NCBI GenBank assembly: GCA_029582155.1
Contig: CM055895.1
Coordinates: 21,315,004 to 21,379,003, forward strand
Direction: 5' to 3'
DNA: 64,000 nt
Origin: Panopea generosa
Lineage: Eukaryota; Mollusca; Bivalvia; Adapedonta; Hiatellidae
Shown here: positions 1-12,400 of the stretch, one piece after another
Layout of the letters: each line of letters starts with the position of its first letter
Numbering within the stretch: the first letter of the stretch is position 1
Program-made: the position numbers and the translations under genes
Notes under the pieces: model-generated
Told to the model about the DNA's origin: nothing
The model's input: only the letters and a program-made list of their open reading frames with translations
The model's database searches: none

Positions 1-1998
1 GTTTATACTGAGATCGTAAAACAAGGTTTATACCGAGATTGTAAAACCTGGTTTATACTGAGATCGTAAAACAAGGTTTATACCGAGATTGTAAAACCTG
101 GTTTATACCGAGGTTGTAAAACCTGGCTTATACCGAGATTGTAAAACATGGTTTATACCGAGATTGTAAAACCTGGTTTACAACGATTTTGTAAAACATG
201 ATTTATACCGAGATTGTAAAACATGGTCTATATCGAGATTGTAAATCATGGTTTATACCGAGGTTGTAAAACATGGTCTATACCGAGATTGTAAATCATG
301 GTTTATACCGAAATTGCAAAACCTAGTTGATACCGAGGTTGTAAAACCGTGTTTATACCGAGATTATTATACCTGGTTTTTACCGATTTTATTAAACATG
401 GTTTATACCGAGATTATTAAACCTGGTTTATACCGTGATTGTACAACATGGTTTGTACCGAGATTGTAAAACCTGGTTCATACTGGGATTGTAAAACATG
501 GTTTGTACCGAGATTGTTAAACATGGTTCTTACCGAGATTGTAAAAACTGGTTCATACCGAGATTGTAAATACTGGTTCATACCGAGATTGTAAAACCTG
601 GTTCATACCGAGATTGTAAATACTGGTTCATACCGAGATTGTAAAACCATGTTTATACCGAGATTGTAAAACATGGTTCATACTGGGATTGTAAAACATG
701 GTTTGTACCGAGATTGTAAAACATGATTCTTACCGAGATTGTAAAACCTGGTTCATACCGAGATTGTAAATACTGGTTCATACCGAGATTGTAAAACCTG
801 GTTCATACCGATATTGTAAAACCTGGTTCATACCGAGATTGTAAATACTGGTTCATACCGAGATTGTAAAACCTGGTTCATACCGATATTGTAAAACCTG
901 GTTCATACCGAGATTGTAAAACCTGGTTCATACCGAAATTGTAAATACTGGTTCATACCGAAATTGTAAAACATGGTTCATACCGATATTGTAAATACTG
1001 GTTCATACCGAGATTGTAAAACATGGTTCATACCGATATTGTAAAACCTGGTTTATACCGAGATTGTAAAACCCGGTTCATACCGAAACTGTAAAACATG
1101 GTTCATACCGAAATTGTAAAACCTGGTTCATACCGATATTGTAAAACCTGGTTCATAACGCTATTGTAAAACCTGGTTCATACCGATATTGTAAAACCTG
1201 GTTCATACCGAGATTGTAAAACATAGTTCATACCAAAATTGTAAATACTGGTTCATACCGAGATTGTAAAACCTGATTCATACCGAGATTGTAAAACCTG
1301 GTTCATACCGAGATTGTAAAACCTGGTTCATACCGATATGGTAAAATCTGTTTCATACCGATATTGTAAAACCTGGTTATACCGAGATTGTAAAACCTGG
1401 TTCATACCGATATTGTAAAACCTGGTTCATACCGAGATTGTAAAACCTGGTTCATACCGAGATTTGAAACCTGGTTCATACCGATATTGCAAAACCTGGT
1501 TCATACCGAGATTGTAAAACATGGTTCATACCGAGGTTGTAAAACCTGGTTTATACCGATATTGTAAAACCTGGTTAATACCGAGATTGTAAAACATGGT
1601 TCATACCAAAATTCTAAAACATGGTTCATATCGATATTGTAAAACCTGGTTCATACCGATATTGTAAAACCTGGTTCATACCGATATTGTAAAACATGGT
1701 TTATACTGATATTGTAAAACTTGGTTCATAACGATATTGTAAAACCTGGTTCATACCGAGATTGTAAAACCTGATTTATACCGAGATTGTAAAACCTGGT
1801 TCATACCAATATTATAAAAACTGGTTCTATCGAGATTGTAGAACATTGTTTATACCGAGATTGTGAAGCCTAGTTTATACCGAGATCGTAAAACCTGGTT
1901 TACACAGATGAAACATAGTTTACACCGATATTGTGAAACATAGTTTATACCGAGATTGTAAATCGTGGTTTATACTAAGATTGTAAGACGTGGTTTAG
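1..1998. repeat. 25-bp minisatellite array, about 80 copies
   Basis: Degenerate tandem repeat whose monomer is close to GTTTATACCG-AGATTGTAAA-ACCTG (25 bp). The array is cut by the left edge of the window, so its true length is unknown. Common variants are TTCATACCG for TTTATACCG, GATATTG for GAGATTG, and AAATACTG for AAAACCTG. Occasional one- or two-base indels break the phase, for example near 1375 and 1465, and the last copies before 1998 are the most diverged. A 73-codon open stretch at 248-469 is a by-product of the repeat and not a gene. No flanking gene is seen. Confidence 0.97.
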
Positions 1999-2504
1999 CT
2001 CTTAAGCACGATGAAAGTTTGTTTCCAAATTTTACTAAAACCAACTGTATGATATAAGTATAATATCTGCTATAATGTTTGATTACAAGGGTAAAGTTGC
2101 TTTGCAAACTTGCAATCAAGTACTGACCGTCGCACCAGATGTTGATTACCATATCAAATGGTCGTAAAATGACAAAAAATATATTGAATAATACAAAATA
2201 TTTATCAGGCTACACGGTGAAGGTCACAAGTAGAAGTGGTTCATTCTATTCTGGAGAATTTCAATTGGCATATAGTCTATCATATTTATTCAACTTTAGC
2301 TAATAAAGCTATTAAGGAAATAGAGCTTACCAACTGTTTCGACCAAATTATATATTAACTAGGTCGCTTGATAAATAAGCGTTTTATGTTACAAAAAGTG
2401 TAACGTTTTAGCACGAAATGTCAGTGCACATTAAACTCGTATTTAAAGTGCTCTCCATCTTTAGTTAAAACTTATTTATTTTACTTCGATTGTGAAACAA
2501 GTTC
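1999..2504. other. non-repetitive AT-rich stretch, nothing recognised
   Basis: The sequence leaves the 25-bp array and becomes AT-rich with no open frame of coding character, no tRNA-like element and no tandem period. The short minus-strand open frame at 1970-2152 overlaps the array edge and has no recognisable features. Confidence 0.6.
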
Positions 2505-2670
2505 TCACAACTTAGATAAAACAAAGTCTTCCTGGGCTGGGTATAACCAGTACTAAGCATATGCGGAAAAAATGTCTTGCTCAAGGAACCGCACATAGCT
2601 GTGGCGGAGGGTCGAACCCACGGACTTCCGGTCATGGGTTCGATGCTTTACCACTGGACCTCGCACTCCA
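2505..2670 (-). mobile_element. tRNA-derived SINE remnant
   Basis: Read on the minus strand, 2665-2600 looks like a tRNA-Gly-type head. It has an A-box-like GGTCCAGTGG followed by a B-box-like GGTTCGACCC, but the acceptor and T stems are poor, so it is not a functional tRNA. Downstream, at about 2595-2520, follows a body with TTCCTTGAGCAAGACATTTT. A CTTGAGCAAGACA-type motif recurs in conserved central domains of several animal SINE superfamilies. The assignment to SINE is inferred from internal promoter boxes plus body; I did not identify the exact family or a clear target-site duplication. Confidence 0.6.
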
Positions 2671-4449
2671 TCTTTAGGCAGCTCAATATTCATCAGGCCA
2701 CAGCCGTTAACATATCATGAACAGACTTTACTATTATTAAGTGGCAATGTATATTAAGTTTCAATGCAGTAGACATTCTATGGTTAATAATCTATATATG
2801 TTCGGAAATACATAAACATACATTTTCTGTAACATCACGATTTAGAAATATGAGAACGTCACATGAAACGCACATTGATGCATGCACAGATAAATGTACA
2901 GCACAACAATAATGATATAACTCTAATCAATGGATGAAGCTGTTTAACATATCAATATGGTTTACAATATGGTCTGGAGGACTGATTAGTATTACCCGTT
3001 CCATCTGACAAATAACTTACAACATAAACTTTTGTGTTCTTATGGCATCAATACCTGGTAGCTTACCGGCACGACCCTCGCAATAATATATCCTCAGTCA
3101 GTTTCTATGGGAATGGTGTCTGCTTCAAATATAATCGTTGGTTAAGTAAATAAGTCACAGGTGGCCTGGTACTTGTCAAAGGAATAAATGAACCTTTGTC
3201 CTTATGACATATCTATCTTAGGTGGCACTAGAAATCGAAAAGTATGTACATTTAATTGCTTTTCTATTAAACAGTTGACAACGTGAGATGGTCCTTTTGA
3301 CCTCGCATTGGAAACAATTTATTGGTCTTCCTGAACATTTGTCAAACCTATCACACTTTTGTCTGAATACTTAATGATTAAATTGGAACAGGGATGTAGA
3401 AAATGTTACCACAGTTTGAGGAATATCTGGGAAGATTGCCTGGAGTCGTAATCTTTCATATAGCAAACTGTCGAAAAGCAGATACAAAAGAGTACCTTAA
3501 TTCTGTAATTTATTGTAATTATGTCATTACTTTGTCACATGCATTTCAGTGAAAAAAATAATTTGATTCAGATTTTGACAATGAGTTATTAAGAAAGAAA
3601 TCAGCATTGCAATACATTCAAAGATCTTTCTGAAAATCTGAAAGTAAACAAATTGAGAACGAAAGTTAGTATACCCTATCATAAAATGTATTTATAAAAT
3701 GTCTAAACGTCATTTTGATTGTACTTTGTTTTGCTTTTTGCCCTAAAGACAATTTGCAAGATTATATAAATGATGATAAATATGTTTTTTTGCAAGCATC
3801 TGTAGATAGTAAATGGCGAATTCAAACGGAATTCTCATAAAGATATATTCAACGCTAAAACGACGAAACTATCATTTGGCCGCAAAATTGTCCAATCAAG
3901 CCAGAAAAGAAACGACAATTAGTAACATGTTATGACAACGTGATGACGAGAAGAGGTCTTCGTTTTCCTGCATTACTGTGTTTAAACTCAATTAGGCAAA
4001 GCTAGAGAGTTCTCTTGTGTTAGTGATAAAATTATACTCGTTTACTTTGTAATACGTGATGGCCATTCAATAATAATTATGTTTACTGAAGGTAATGTCT
4101 ATGAGTAAGTCACTCTTTATCATTATAGAGAGGGACACATTTGACATGCAACGTCTAATCAAGTCCACAATCATTTTCGAGTGGAGAGTAGTGAAACACT
4201 CTGTGAGAGGGAGAGCGTGTCAATTACTTGCGGAAAGCAGGTAGTTTGTTTAAACATATTTTTATTTCGTATATTACAACACTTTAATATATTTGCACAC
4301 AATATTGAAAAAGGATCAGAACGAAAGTTTGAATCTTATAAAGTTCTTATTCAAAATGTGAAATTTGTGAACATAAAAATAGCGGTTATTTATTTTATGG
4401 ATACGTTGGTATGACTTTACGTTATTACAACAAAGCGACTGAAAGAGAA
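2671..4449. other. AT-rich spacer, no feature recognised
   Basis: About 1.8 kb with no tandem period and no convincing coding sequence. The 77-codon frame at 4181-4414 is AT-rich and matches nothing I recognise. The right part adjoins the 3' end of the minus-strand LINE remnant, so 4450-4570 may be that element's 3' untranslated tail. Confidence 0.5.
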
Positions 4450-6735
4450 AATTTATTTATTTGTAGAGTAAAAATACAGAGGAGATTAATATTAAAAAAA
4501 AAAGGAAGAGAAAAGAAGCAAGAGCAAGCTGATAAATGAATAATAGATAAGAAAAAAAATAATCATATGGTACTAGGACTCTGGTATGCCCCGAACGGGG
4601 ACAACATAACATGACGGCCTCACATTCCTATTTGGAATTATTAAATGTTTACTAGTTATAATGTAATTTTGTAATGCTTCGAATATTGTTGAGTTTATGT
4701 TAATAGGAAGGTTTGAGTCACCAAACGTTAAGATATAAATATTTAGACACAGCGAATATAGTGTCCAATTTATACATAAATTCGAATCTAATATTGTAAC
4801 AGAGATGACAGATAAAAAAGTAATGGTATGCACTTTCTATAACTATACATTCACATAATGGATATACTACTATATGTTTATGAAATAAATGTTGGTTAAG
4901 AGAACTACAGTTTATACATAATGCATATAAAATTTCAGTTTTCCTAATTTCTGAGTAGAAGTTATTTGGCACTTGAAATTTTTTCTTCGGTTAAGGTGTT
5001 GTTTAAAATAGTAATATAACTAGCATTTCGTATATGAGCTGGAAGAGCATTCAAGTCTCGTGTAACTGACGAGATCAAGGATGACGAATATAACTTTGTA
5101 CCAACAGGTGGGACTTGATATCAGATACGTTTCTTAAATTATCGGCTGATGCTTCACTTACTAAAGGGGATACTAATGAGGAAAAAAGCGGGGGAATCTC
5201 ATTATGTGTAATTTTGTAGAACATTATTAGTTTGCGTTTACGTCTACGAGGTTCGAAGGATTCCCGTCCTACAGTCTTTTAAAGGTCAAGGAGCGAAACT
5301 AGTTTGGTTGATCCGGTGACCATTCTTGTAGCTTCGTTTTGAATTTTGTCAAGGTTTTTTTTGGTCTCTACAACTGTCCCAGATAATATCACCGTACTAC
5401 CCTTATAGGGGTCTGATAAAAGATGTCAAGAGATTTCAAGAGATTAACGATCAAACTGATGTTTGAGTTTACGCACTATATTGATTCGCTTCCATGCCTT
5501 TTCTTTTACATATTCAATGTGTGAATGCCAGGAGCAGTCATGGGGGGAGGCACTTTATATATAGGCTTGTATCGTCAGCAAACTGGCGAATATTTGATGT
5601 GATGTTTGAAACAACGTTGTTTATGTATAAGAAAAAAGCGGACCCAAGATAGACCCTTGTTTACCAAAGATAAACTCCAGCGTTTATAGTGTTCCATTTG
5701 TATTTTGCTCTAGGGATATTAGCCTAAGAATAGGATCAGAATACCTGCAACATTAAATTTGACCATAAGAGTGCTTTGCCAGACTCTATCAAACGCTAAT
5801 ATCAAAGGATATAACTCGAAATTCCTTTCCAGAATCTACTGCCTGATATAAGGTGTTACACATATAAGTAAGTTAATTAACGGTTGAGTCGCATGGAGTA
5901 AAACCAGACTGACATGCAGTAAAAAAAAATGTATGGCCGATAGAAGTTAATATATATATAAGTTTTTCAAAAACTTTGTCAATTACACTGAACAGAGAAA
6001 TGTGTCTATAACCATTTACTTGAGAAGGATCGACTTTTTGTAAAACAGCACAAACAAATGCAGCTTTTCATGTTTTTTGAAATATGCCTGTTTTGTGGGA
6101 TTAGAAATATCGCATAAGACTTGGCAAGCTCGTGAGATAGTTCGCGCAAGACACGGTTATTTATATCATCCGATCCGGTCCGGTCCGGTAGCCTTTGTCA
6201 GAAGGTTATATTCGTAAAGTTTCTTTAACTTCAAGAGCATATATATATGCCTTTTCAACTTAGTCTGTAATTAGAGAATCATTATTGTCAATAAGAGGAG
6301 GCAGTGATGGTTTTTCATCAAATTTTATATATGTTTTAAGATGTTTTAACCAATCAATTGATGTGGTAGTGGTTGTAACTAGTTACTGTACAATGCTTTG
6401 AAAATAAATTTGTTTATAGGAAAGAATTTCGGATATCTATTTATTTCTAAATCTTTTAGATTTAACCTAGTGATATTCGGAATTTGTTTGTTTAGCTTTT
6501 TTGAAACGCGTTTTCTTGCCCAGATTTGTCGATTGGTAAGTTCGTATTCGAACAGTCTTGTTAGAAATACACGAATGACTCAGTTCAAGAATTATTTAAG
6601 ATATTAAGAGTTTAATTTTTTATATAATCATCTTCGCGAATGAGTAAGCCCCAGTTAGTTTTAGAAGCAAGACCCCTCATACGATTATAGTCGCCTTGTT
6701 CGAACAGGCAAATACGTCGAGTACATATTTTCGAC
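4450..6735 (-). mobile_element. 5'-truncated, decayed non-LTR retrotransposon (LINE)
   Basis: Minus-strand remnant reading from the very end of the endonuclease region, through the linker and reverse transcriptase, to the C-terminal Cys/His region. Beyond it lies an A/T-rich presumed 3' untranslated segment at 4450-4570. Upstream of about 6735 the homology-like signal disappears, which fits the 5' truncation typical of LINE insertions or simply decay. The tail boundary and target-site duplication could not be fixed. By its motifs the element belongs in the broad CR1/jockey-like group of non-LTR elements; the exact clade is not resolved. Confidence 0.85.
4573..6735 (-). pseudogene. reverse transcriptase ORF of a non-LTR element, many frameshifts and stops
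   Basis: Several frames joined by eye give, in minus-strand order: the end of an endonuclease-type segment (LFEQGDYNRMRG, about 6735-6690); a linker (KKTRFKKAKQTNSEYH, about 6540-6480); PPLIDNNDSLITD (about 6300); KATGPD then NNRVLRELSHELA (about 6200-6115); QSGFTPCDSTVN (about 5920-5880); FDIS and AFDRVW across a frameshift (about 5815-5775); QGSILGPLF then LYINNVV across another frameshift (about 5660-5620); and the catalytic QFADDTSLY (about 5590-5560). The C-terminal thumb-like part RRRKRKLIMFYKITHNEIPP and a NLRN motif follow at about 5240-5110, then PLCECIVIESAYHYFFIC (Cys-x-Cys, His, Phe-x-Cys) near 4880-4800. Multiple stops mean it cannot be translated. It copied element RNA into DNA when intact. 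RT identity is strong from the FADD motif and collinear order. Confidence 0.88.
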
Positions 6736-7538
6736 ACAAGTTTTTTTCCGGCAACCAAAACTGTTTTCCGACATAGCCAGGAATTTTAAAATATAACGAT
6801 ACATTAACATGAAGAACACAGTTCCGTTTTAAAATCACAGATATAATGTATACTTATCTATAAAGATATTACGATTACAAATACATATACAAGATATTAT
6901 TTAAGTATATATAATGATGAGACCTTATTATTCAATATGTGGAACATATTTTAATTTATTGTTCAGGTAGGGAAAAAGCATTACAACATAATTTCAGTAT
7001 ATTTTACATGTAAAACGTACACTGAAGTAGTATAAAACATAAACAATTAATGGTGCCATGCATAATGAAGTACATGCGTTTCGAAGCAGATTAAAAACAT
7101 ATGATATGCATACGAAAACATTTGCCATTAACATTGAAACCATCCAGGTTTGAACCAGTTTTAACATTTTGAAAGCAGATGTTGTTCTCAGTTTATTTGG
7201 TAGACTATTCTATACCTAAGTTGTCTCAACGCAGGCTTTTTTTAAACAAATGTTGCTGTTTTCACAGTTGGTCCATCCAGAGTAGAAGCTTTTCTGAAAG
7301 AGTGAGAAAAAATGTTTGTATATGAGCAGACGATATATTATCATATTATAACCATTTAAATTTTATTAGTGCTTTTAACGTGTATTCATTCAAGGACGGC
7401 ATATTGACTTCATCAAAATATTATTTATAGTCTGAACAAAGGTCTCCAAAACGTATTTCGGCTTTCAATTACATTTTTTTTACTATTAGCCAAGTGACTG
7501 GATATTCCAAATTCAACATGATACTATTAATTGGTACG
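6736..7538. other. AT-rich spacer, nothing recognised
   Basis: Lies between the LINE remnant and the 66-bp array. It may hold unrecognisable remains of the LINE 5' part, but no endonuclease motif is legible. No tandem repeats are present and no coding frame stands out. Confidence 0.5.
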
Positions 7539-8393
7539 TCTGGTATTGTAGTACCGACCTTATATCACAATGAGGCTGAATCTAGTTATAGATATACATA
7601 TACGTCTGGTATTGTAGTACCGACACTATATCACAATGAGGCTGAATCTAGTTATAGATATCCATATACGTCTGGTATTGTAGTACCGACACTATATCAC
7701 AATGAGGCTGAATCTAGTTATAGATATTCATATACGTCTGGTATTATAGTACCGACACTATATCACAATGAGGCTGAATGTAGTTATAGATATTCATATA
7801 CGTCTGGTATTGTAGTACCGACACTATATCACAATGAGGCTGAATCTAGTTATAGATATTCATATACGTCTGATATTATAGTACCGACACTATATCACAA
7901 TGAGGCTGAATCTAGTTATAGATATCCATATACGTCTGGTATTGTAGTACCGACACTATATCGCAGTGAGGCTGAATCTAGTTATAGATATCCATATACG
8001 TCTGGTATTGTAGTACCGACACTATATCACAATGAGGCTGAATCTAGTTATAGATATCCATATACGTCTGGTATTATAGTACCGACACTATATCACAATG
8101 AGGCTGAATCTAGTTATAGATATCCATATACGTCTGGTATTATAGTACCGACACTATATCACAATGAGGCTGAATCTAGTTATAGATATTCATATACGTC
8201 TGGTATTGTAGTACCGACACTATATCACAATGAGGCTGAATCTAGTTATAGATATTCATATACGTCTGGTATTGTAGTACCGACACTATATCACAATGAG
8301 GCTGAATCTAGTTATAGATATTCATATACGTCTGATATTATAGTACCGACACTATATCACAATGAGGCTGAATCTAGTTATAGATATCCATAA
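7494..8393 (+). other. 299-codon repeat-derived open frame, probably not a gene
   Basis: This open frame begins at a GTG (7494; the first ATG is at 7518) and reads 13 copies of a 22-residue unit, SGIVVPTLYHNEAESSYRYP plus YT, before TAA at 8391. It is open because the 66-bp monomer is a multiple of three. The same frame continues through the array, broken by TAA in monomers 13, 27, 33, 49, 54 and 61. Differences between monomers are mostly amino-acid changing (G/D, V/I, T/I, A/V, R/K, P/S), which is not the pattern of purifying selection. No signal peptide, splice signal or promoter supports expression. Confidence 0.7.
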
Positions 8394-11300
8394 ACCTCTG
8401 GTATTGTAGTACCGACACTATATCACAATGAGGCTGAATCTAGTTATAGATATCCATATACGTCTGGTATTGTAGTACCGACACTATATCACAATGAGGC
8501 TGAATCTAGTTATAGATATCCATATACGTCTGGTATTATAGTACCGACACTATATCACAATGAGGTTGAATCTAGTTATAGATATTCATATACGTCTGGT
8601 ATTATAGTACCGACACTATATCACAATGAGGTTGAATCTAGTTATAGATATTCATATACGTCTGGTATTGTAGTACCGACACTATATCACAATGAGGTTG
8701 AATCTAGTTATAGATATCCATATACGTCTGGTATTGTAGTACCGATACTATATCACAATGAGGCTGAATCTAGTTATAGATATCCATATACGTCTGGTAT
8801 TGTAGTACCGACACTATATCACAATGAGGCTGAATCTAGTTATAGATATTCATATACGTCTGGTATTGTAGTACCGACACTATATCACAATGAAGCTGAA
8901 TCTAGTTATAAATATCCATATACGTCTGGTATTGTAGTACCGACACTATATCACAATGAGGCTGAATCTAGTTATAAATATCCATATACGTCTGGTATTA
9001 TAGTACCGACACTATATCACAATGAGGCTGAATCTAGTTATAGATATCCATATACGTCTGGTATTATAGTACCGACACTATATCACAATGAGGCTGAATC
9101 TAGTTATAGATATTCATATACGTCTGGTATTGTAGTACCGACACTATATCACAATGAGGCTGAATCTAGTTATAGATATTCATATACGTCTGGTATTGTA
9201 GTACCGACACTATATCACAATGAGGCTGAATCTAGTTATAGATATTCATATACGTCTGGTATTGTAGTACCGACACTATATCACAATGAGGTTGAATCTA
9301 GTTAAAGATATCCATATACGTCTGGTATTGTAGTACCGATACTATATCACAATGAGGCTGAATCTAGTTATAGATATCCATATACGTCTGGTATTGTAGT
9401 ACCGACACTATATCACAATGAGGCTGAATCTAGTTATAGATATTCATATACGTCTGGTATTGTAGTACCGATACTATATCACAATGAGGCTGAATCTAGT
9501 TATAGATATCCATATACGTCTGGTATTGTAGTACCGACACTATATCACAATGAGGCTGAATCTAGTTATAGATATTCATATACTTCTGATATTATAGTAC
9601 CGACACTATATCACAATGAGGCTGAATCTAGTTATAGATATTCATATACGTCTGATATTGTAGTACCGACACTATATCACAATGAGGCTGAATCTAGTTA
9701 TAGATATCCATAAACGTCTGGTATTGTAGTACCGACACTATATCACAATGAGGCTGAATCTAGTTATAGATATCCATATACGTCTGGTATTGTAGTACCG
9801 ACACTATATCACAATGAGGCTGAATCTAGTTATAGATATCCATATACGTCTGGTATTATAGTACCGACACTATATCACAATGAGGTTGAATCTAGTTATA
9901 GATATTCATATACGTCTGGTATTGTAGTACCGACACTATATCACAATGAGGTTGAATCTAGTTATAGATATTCATATACGTCTGGTATTGTAGTACCGAC
10001 ACTATATCACAATGAGGTTGAATCTAGTTATAGATATCCATATACGTCTGGTATTGTAGTACCGATACTATATCACAATGAGGCTGAATCTAGTTATAGA
10101 TATCCATATACGTCTGGTATTGTAGTACCGACACTATATCACAATGAGGCTGAATCTAGTTATAGATATCCATATACGTCTGGTATTGTAGTACCGACAC
10201 TATATCACAATGAGGCTGAATCTAGTTATAGATATCCATATACGTCTGGTATTGTAGTACCGACACTATATCACAATGAGGCTGAATCTAGTTATAGATA
10301 TTCATATACGTCTGGTATTGTAGTACCGACACTATATCACAATGAGGCTGAATCTAGTTATAGATATCCATATACGTCTGGTATTGTAGTACCGACACTA
10401 TATCACAATGAGGCTGAATCTAGTTATAAATATCCATATACGTCTGGTATTATAGTACCGACACTATATCACAATGAGGCTGAATCTAGTTATAGATATC
10501 CATATACGTCTGGTATTATAGTACCGACACTATATCACAATGAGGCTGAATCTAGTTATAGATATTCATATACGTCTGGTATTGTAGTACCGACACTATA
10601 TCACAATGAGGCTGAATCTAGTTATAGATATTCATATACGTCTGGTATTGTAGTACCGATACTATATCACAATGAGGCTGAATCTAGTTATAGATATTCA
10701 TATACGTCTGATATTATAGTACCGACACTATATCACAATGAGGCTGAATCTAGTTATAGATATCCATAAACGTCTGGTATTGTAGTACCGACACTATATC
10801 ACAATGAGGCTGAATCTAGTTATAGATATCCATATACGTCTGGTATTGTAGTACCGACACTATATCACAATGAGGCTGAATCTAGTTATAGATATCCATA
10901 TACGTCTGGTATTATAGTACCGACACTATATCACAATGAGGTTGAATCTAGTTATAGATATTCATATACGTCTGGTATTATAGTACCGACACTATATCAC
11001 AATGAGGTTGAATCTAGTTATAGATATTCATATACGTCTGGTATTGTAGTACCGACACTATATCACAATGAGGTTGAATCTAGTTAAAGATAATCATATA
11101 CGTCTGGTATTGTAGTACCGATACTATATCACAATGAGGCTGAATCTAGTTATAGATATTCATATACGTCTGGTATTGTAGTACCGACACTATATCACAA
11201 TGAAGCTGAATCTAGTTATAGATATTCATATACGTCTGGTATTATAGTACCGATACTATATCACAATGAGGCTGAATCTAGTTATAGATATCCATATACG

Positions 11301-11564
11301 TCTGGTATTGTAGTACCGACACTATATCACAATGAGGCTGAATCTAGTTATAGATATTCATATACGTCTGGTATTATAGTACCGACACTATATCACAATG
11401 AGGCTGAATCTAGTTATAGATATCCATATACGTCTGGTATTGTAGTACCGACACTATATCACAATGAGGCTGAATCTAGTTATAGATATTCATATACGTC
11501 TGGTATTTTAGTACCGACCCTATATCACAATGAGGCTGAATCTAGTTAAAGATATCCATATACG
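7539..11564. repeat. 66-bp satellite-like array, exactly 61 copies, higher-order structure
   Basis: The monomer runs TCTGGTATTGTAGTACCGAC ... CACAATGAGGCTG ... GATATCCATATACG, 66 bp. The span is 4026 bp, which is exactly 61 x 66, and landmarks at 8391, 9711 and 10767 all fall in phase, so I see no net indel. Variation is almost entirely C/T or G/A substitution at a few sites (GGT/GAT, GTA/ATA, ACA/ATA, GCT/GTT, AGA/AAA, CCA/TCA). Monomers ending in CATAAAC recur at 8391, 9711 and 10767, that is 20 and 16 monomers apart, and each is followed by a similar series of variants. This is higher-order repeat structure. The first and last copies carry private changes (ACCTTATA; ATTTTAG, GACCC), as expected at array edges. 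Confidence 0.98.
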
Positions 11565-11800
11565 TCTATATGTTACAGTGTTAATGTTACAGTGGATCTG
11601 TCTATATGTTACAGTGTTTATGTTACAGTTGGTCTTTCTATATGTAAGTGTTTATATTACAGTGGGATGTCTATATGTTCCAGTGTTTATGTTACCGTGG
11701 GTCTGTCTATATGTTATTATGTTTCAGTGAATCTGTTTTTTTTGTTGCAGTGTTCATGTAACAGTAGGTATGTCTATATATTATAATGTTTATGTTAACC
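11565..11800. repeat. 36-bp minisatellite, about 6 imperfect copies
   Basis: Monomer close to TCTATATGTTACAGTG-TTTATGTTACAGTGG-GTCTG (36 bp). It starts immediately after the last 66-bp monomer with TCT shared at the join, and becomes increasingly diverged toward 11800. Short open frames here are repeat by-products. Confidence 0.88.
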
Positions 11801-11810
11801 AGAGTTCAAA

Positions 11811-12400
11811 GCTTTCTTGATCAAAACATGGTTACCGAAGCTGTGTTGATTAAGTACATGGTAACCGAAACTGAGTTGATCAAGTACATGGTAACCGAAG
11901 CTGTGTTAATCAAATACATGGTAACCGAAACTGTGTTGATCAAGTATATGGTAACCGAAACTGTGTTGATCAAGTACATGGTTACTGAAACTGTGTTGAT
12001 CAAGTACATGGTAACGGAAGCTGTCTTGATCAAGAACATGGTAACCGAAGCTTTCTTGATCAAGTACATGGTAACCGAATCTGTGTTGATCAAGTACATG
12101 GTAACCGAAGCTGTCTTGATCAAGAACGTGGTAACCGAAACTGTGTTAATCAAGTTCATGTTAACCGAAGCTGTCTTGATCAAGTACATGGTAACCGAAA
12201 CTGTGTTGATCAAGTACATGGTAACCGAAGTTGTCTTGATCAAGTACATGGTAACCGAAACTGTGTTGATCAAGTACATGGTAAACGAAGCTGTCTTGAT
12301 CAAGTACATGGTAACCGAAACTGTGTTGATCAAGTACATGGTAACCGGAACTGTGTTGATAAAGTACATGGTAACCGAAACTGAGTTTATCAAGTACATT
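11811..12400. repeat. 30-bp minisatellite, about 20 copies, open on both strands
   Basis: Monomer GTTGATCAAGTACATGGTAA-CCGAAACTGT, 30 bp. Variants alternate AAACTGTG with AAGCTGTC in a loosely dimeric pattern. Each unit contains the palindrome TTGATCAA. Because 30 is a multiple of three and the unit lacks stops in one frame on each strand, it gives a plus-strand frame of 222 codons (11786-12454, unit VLIKYMVTET) and a minus-strand frame of 194 codons (11821-12405). Open frames on both strands argue that this is repeat periodicity and not coding. Confidence 0.95.

Noticed and set aside
2600..2665. Functional tRNA gene on the minus strand
   Set aside because: A and B boxes are present, but acceptor and T stems do not pair and a SINE body follows.
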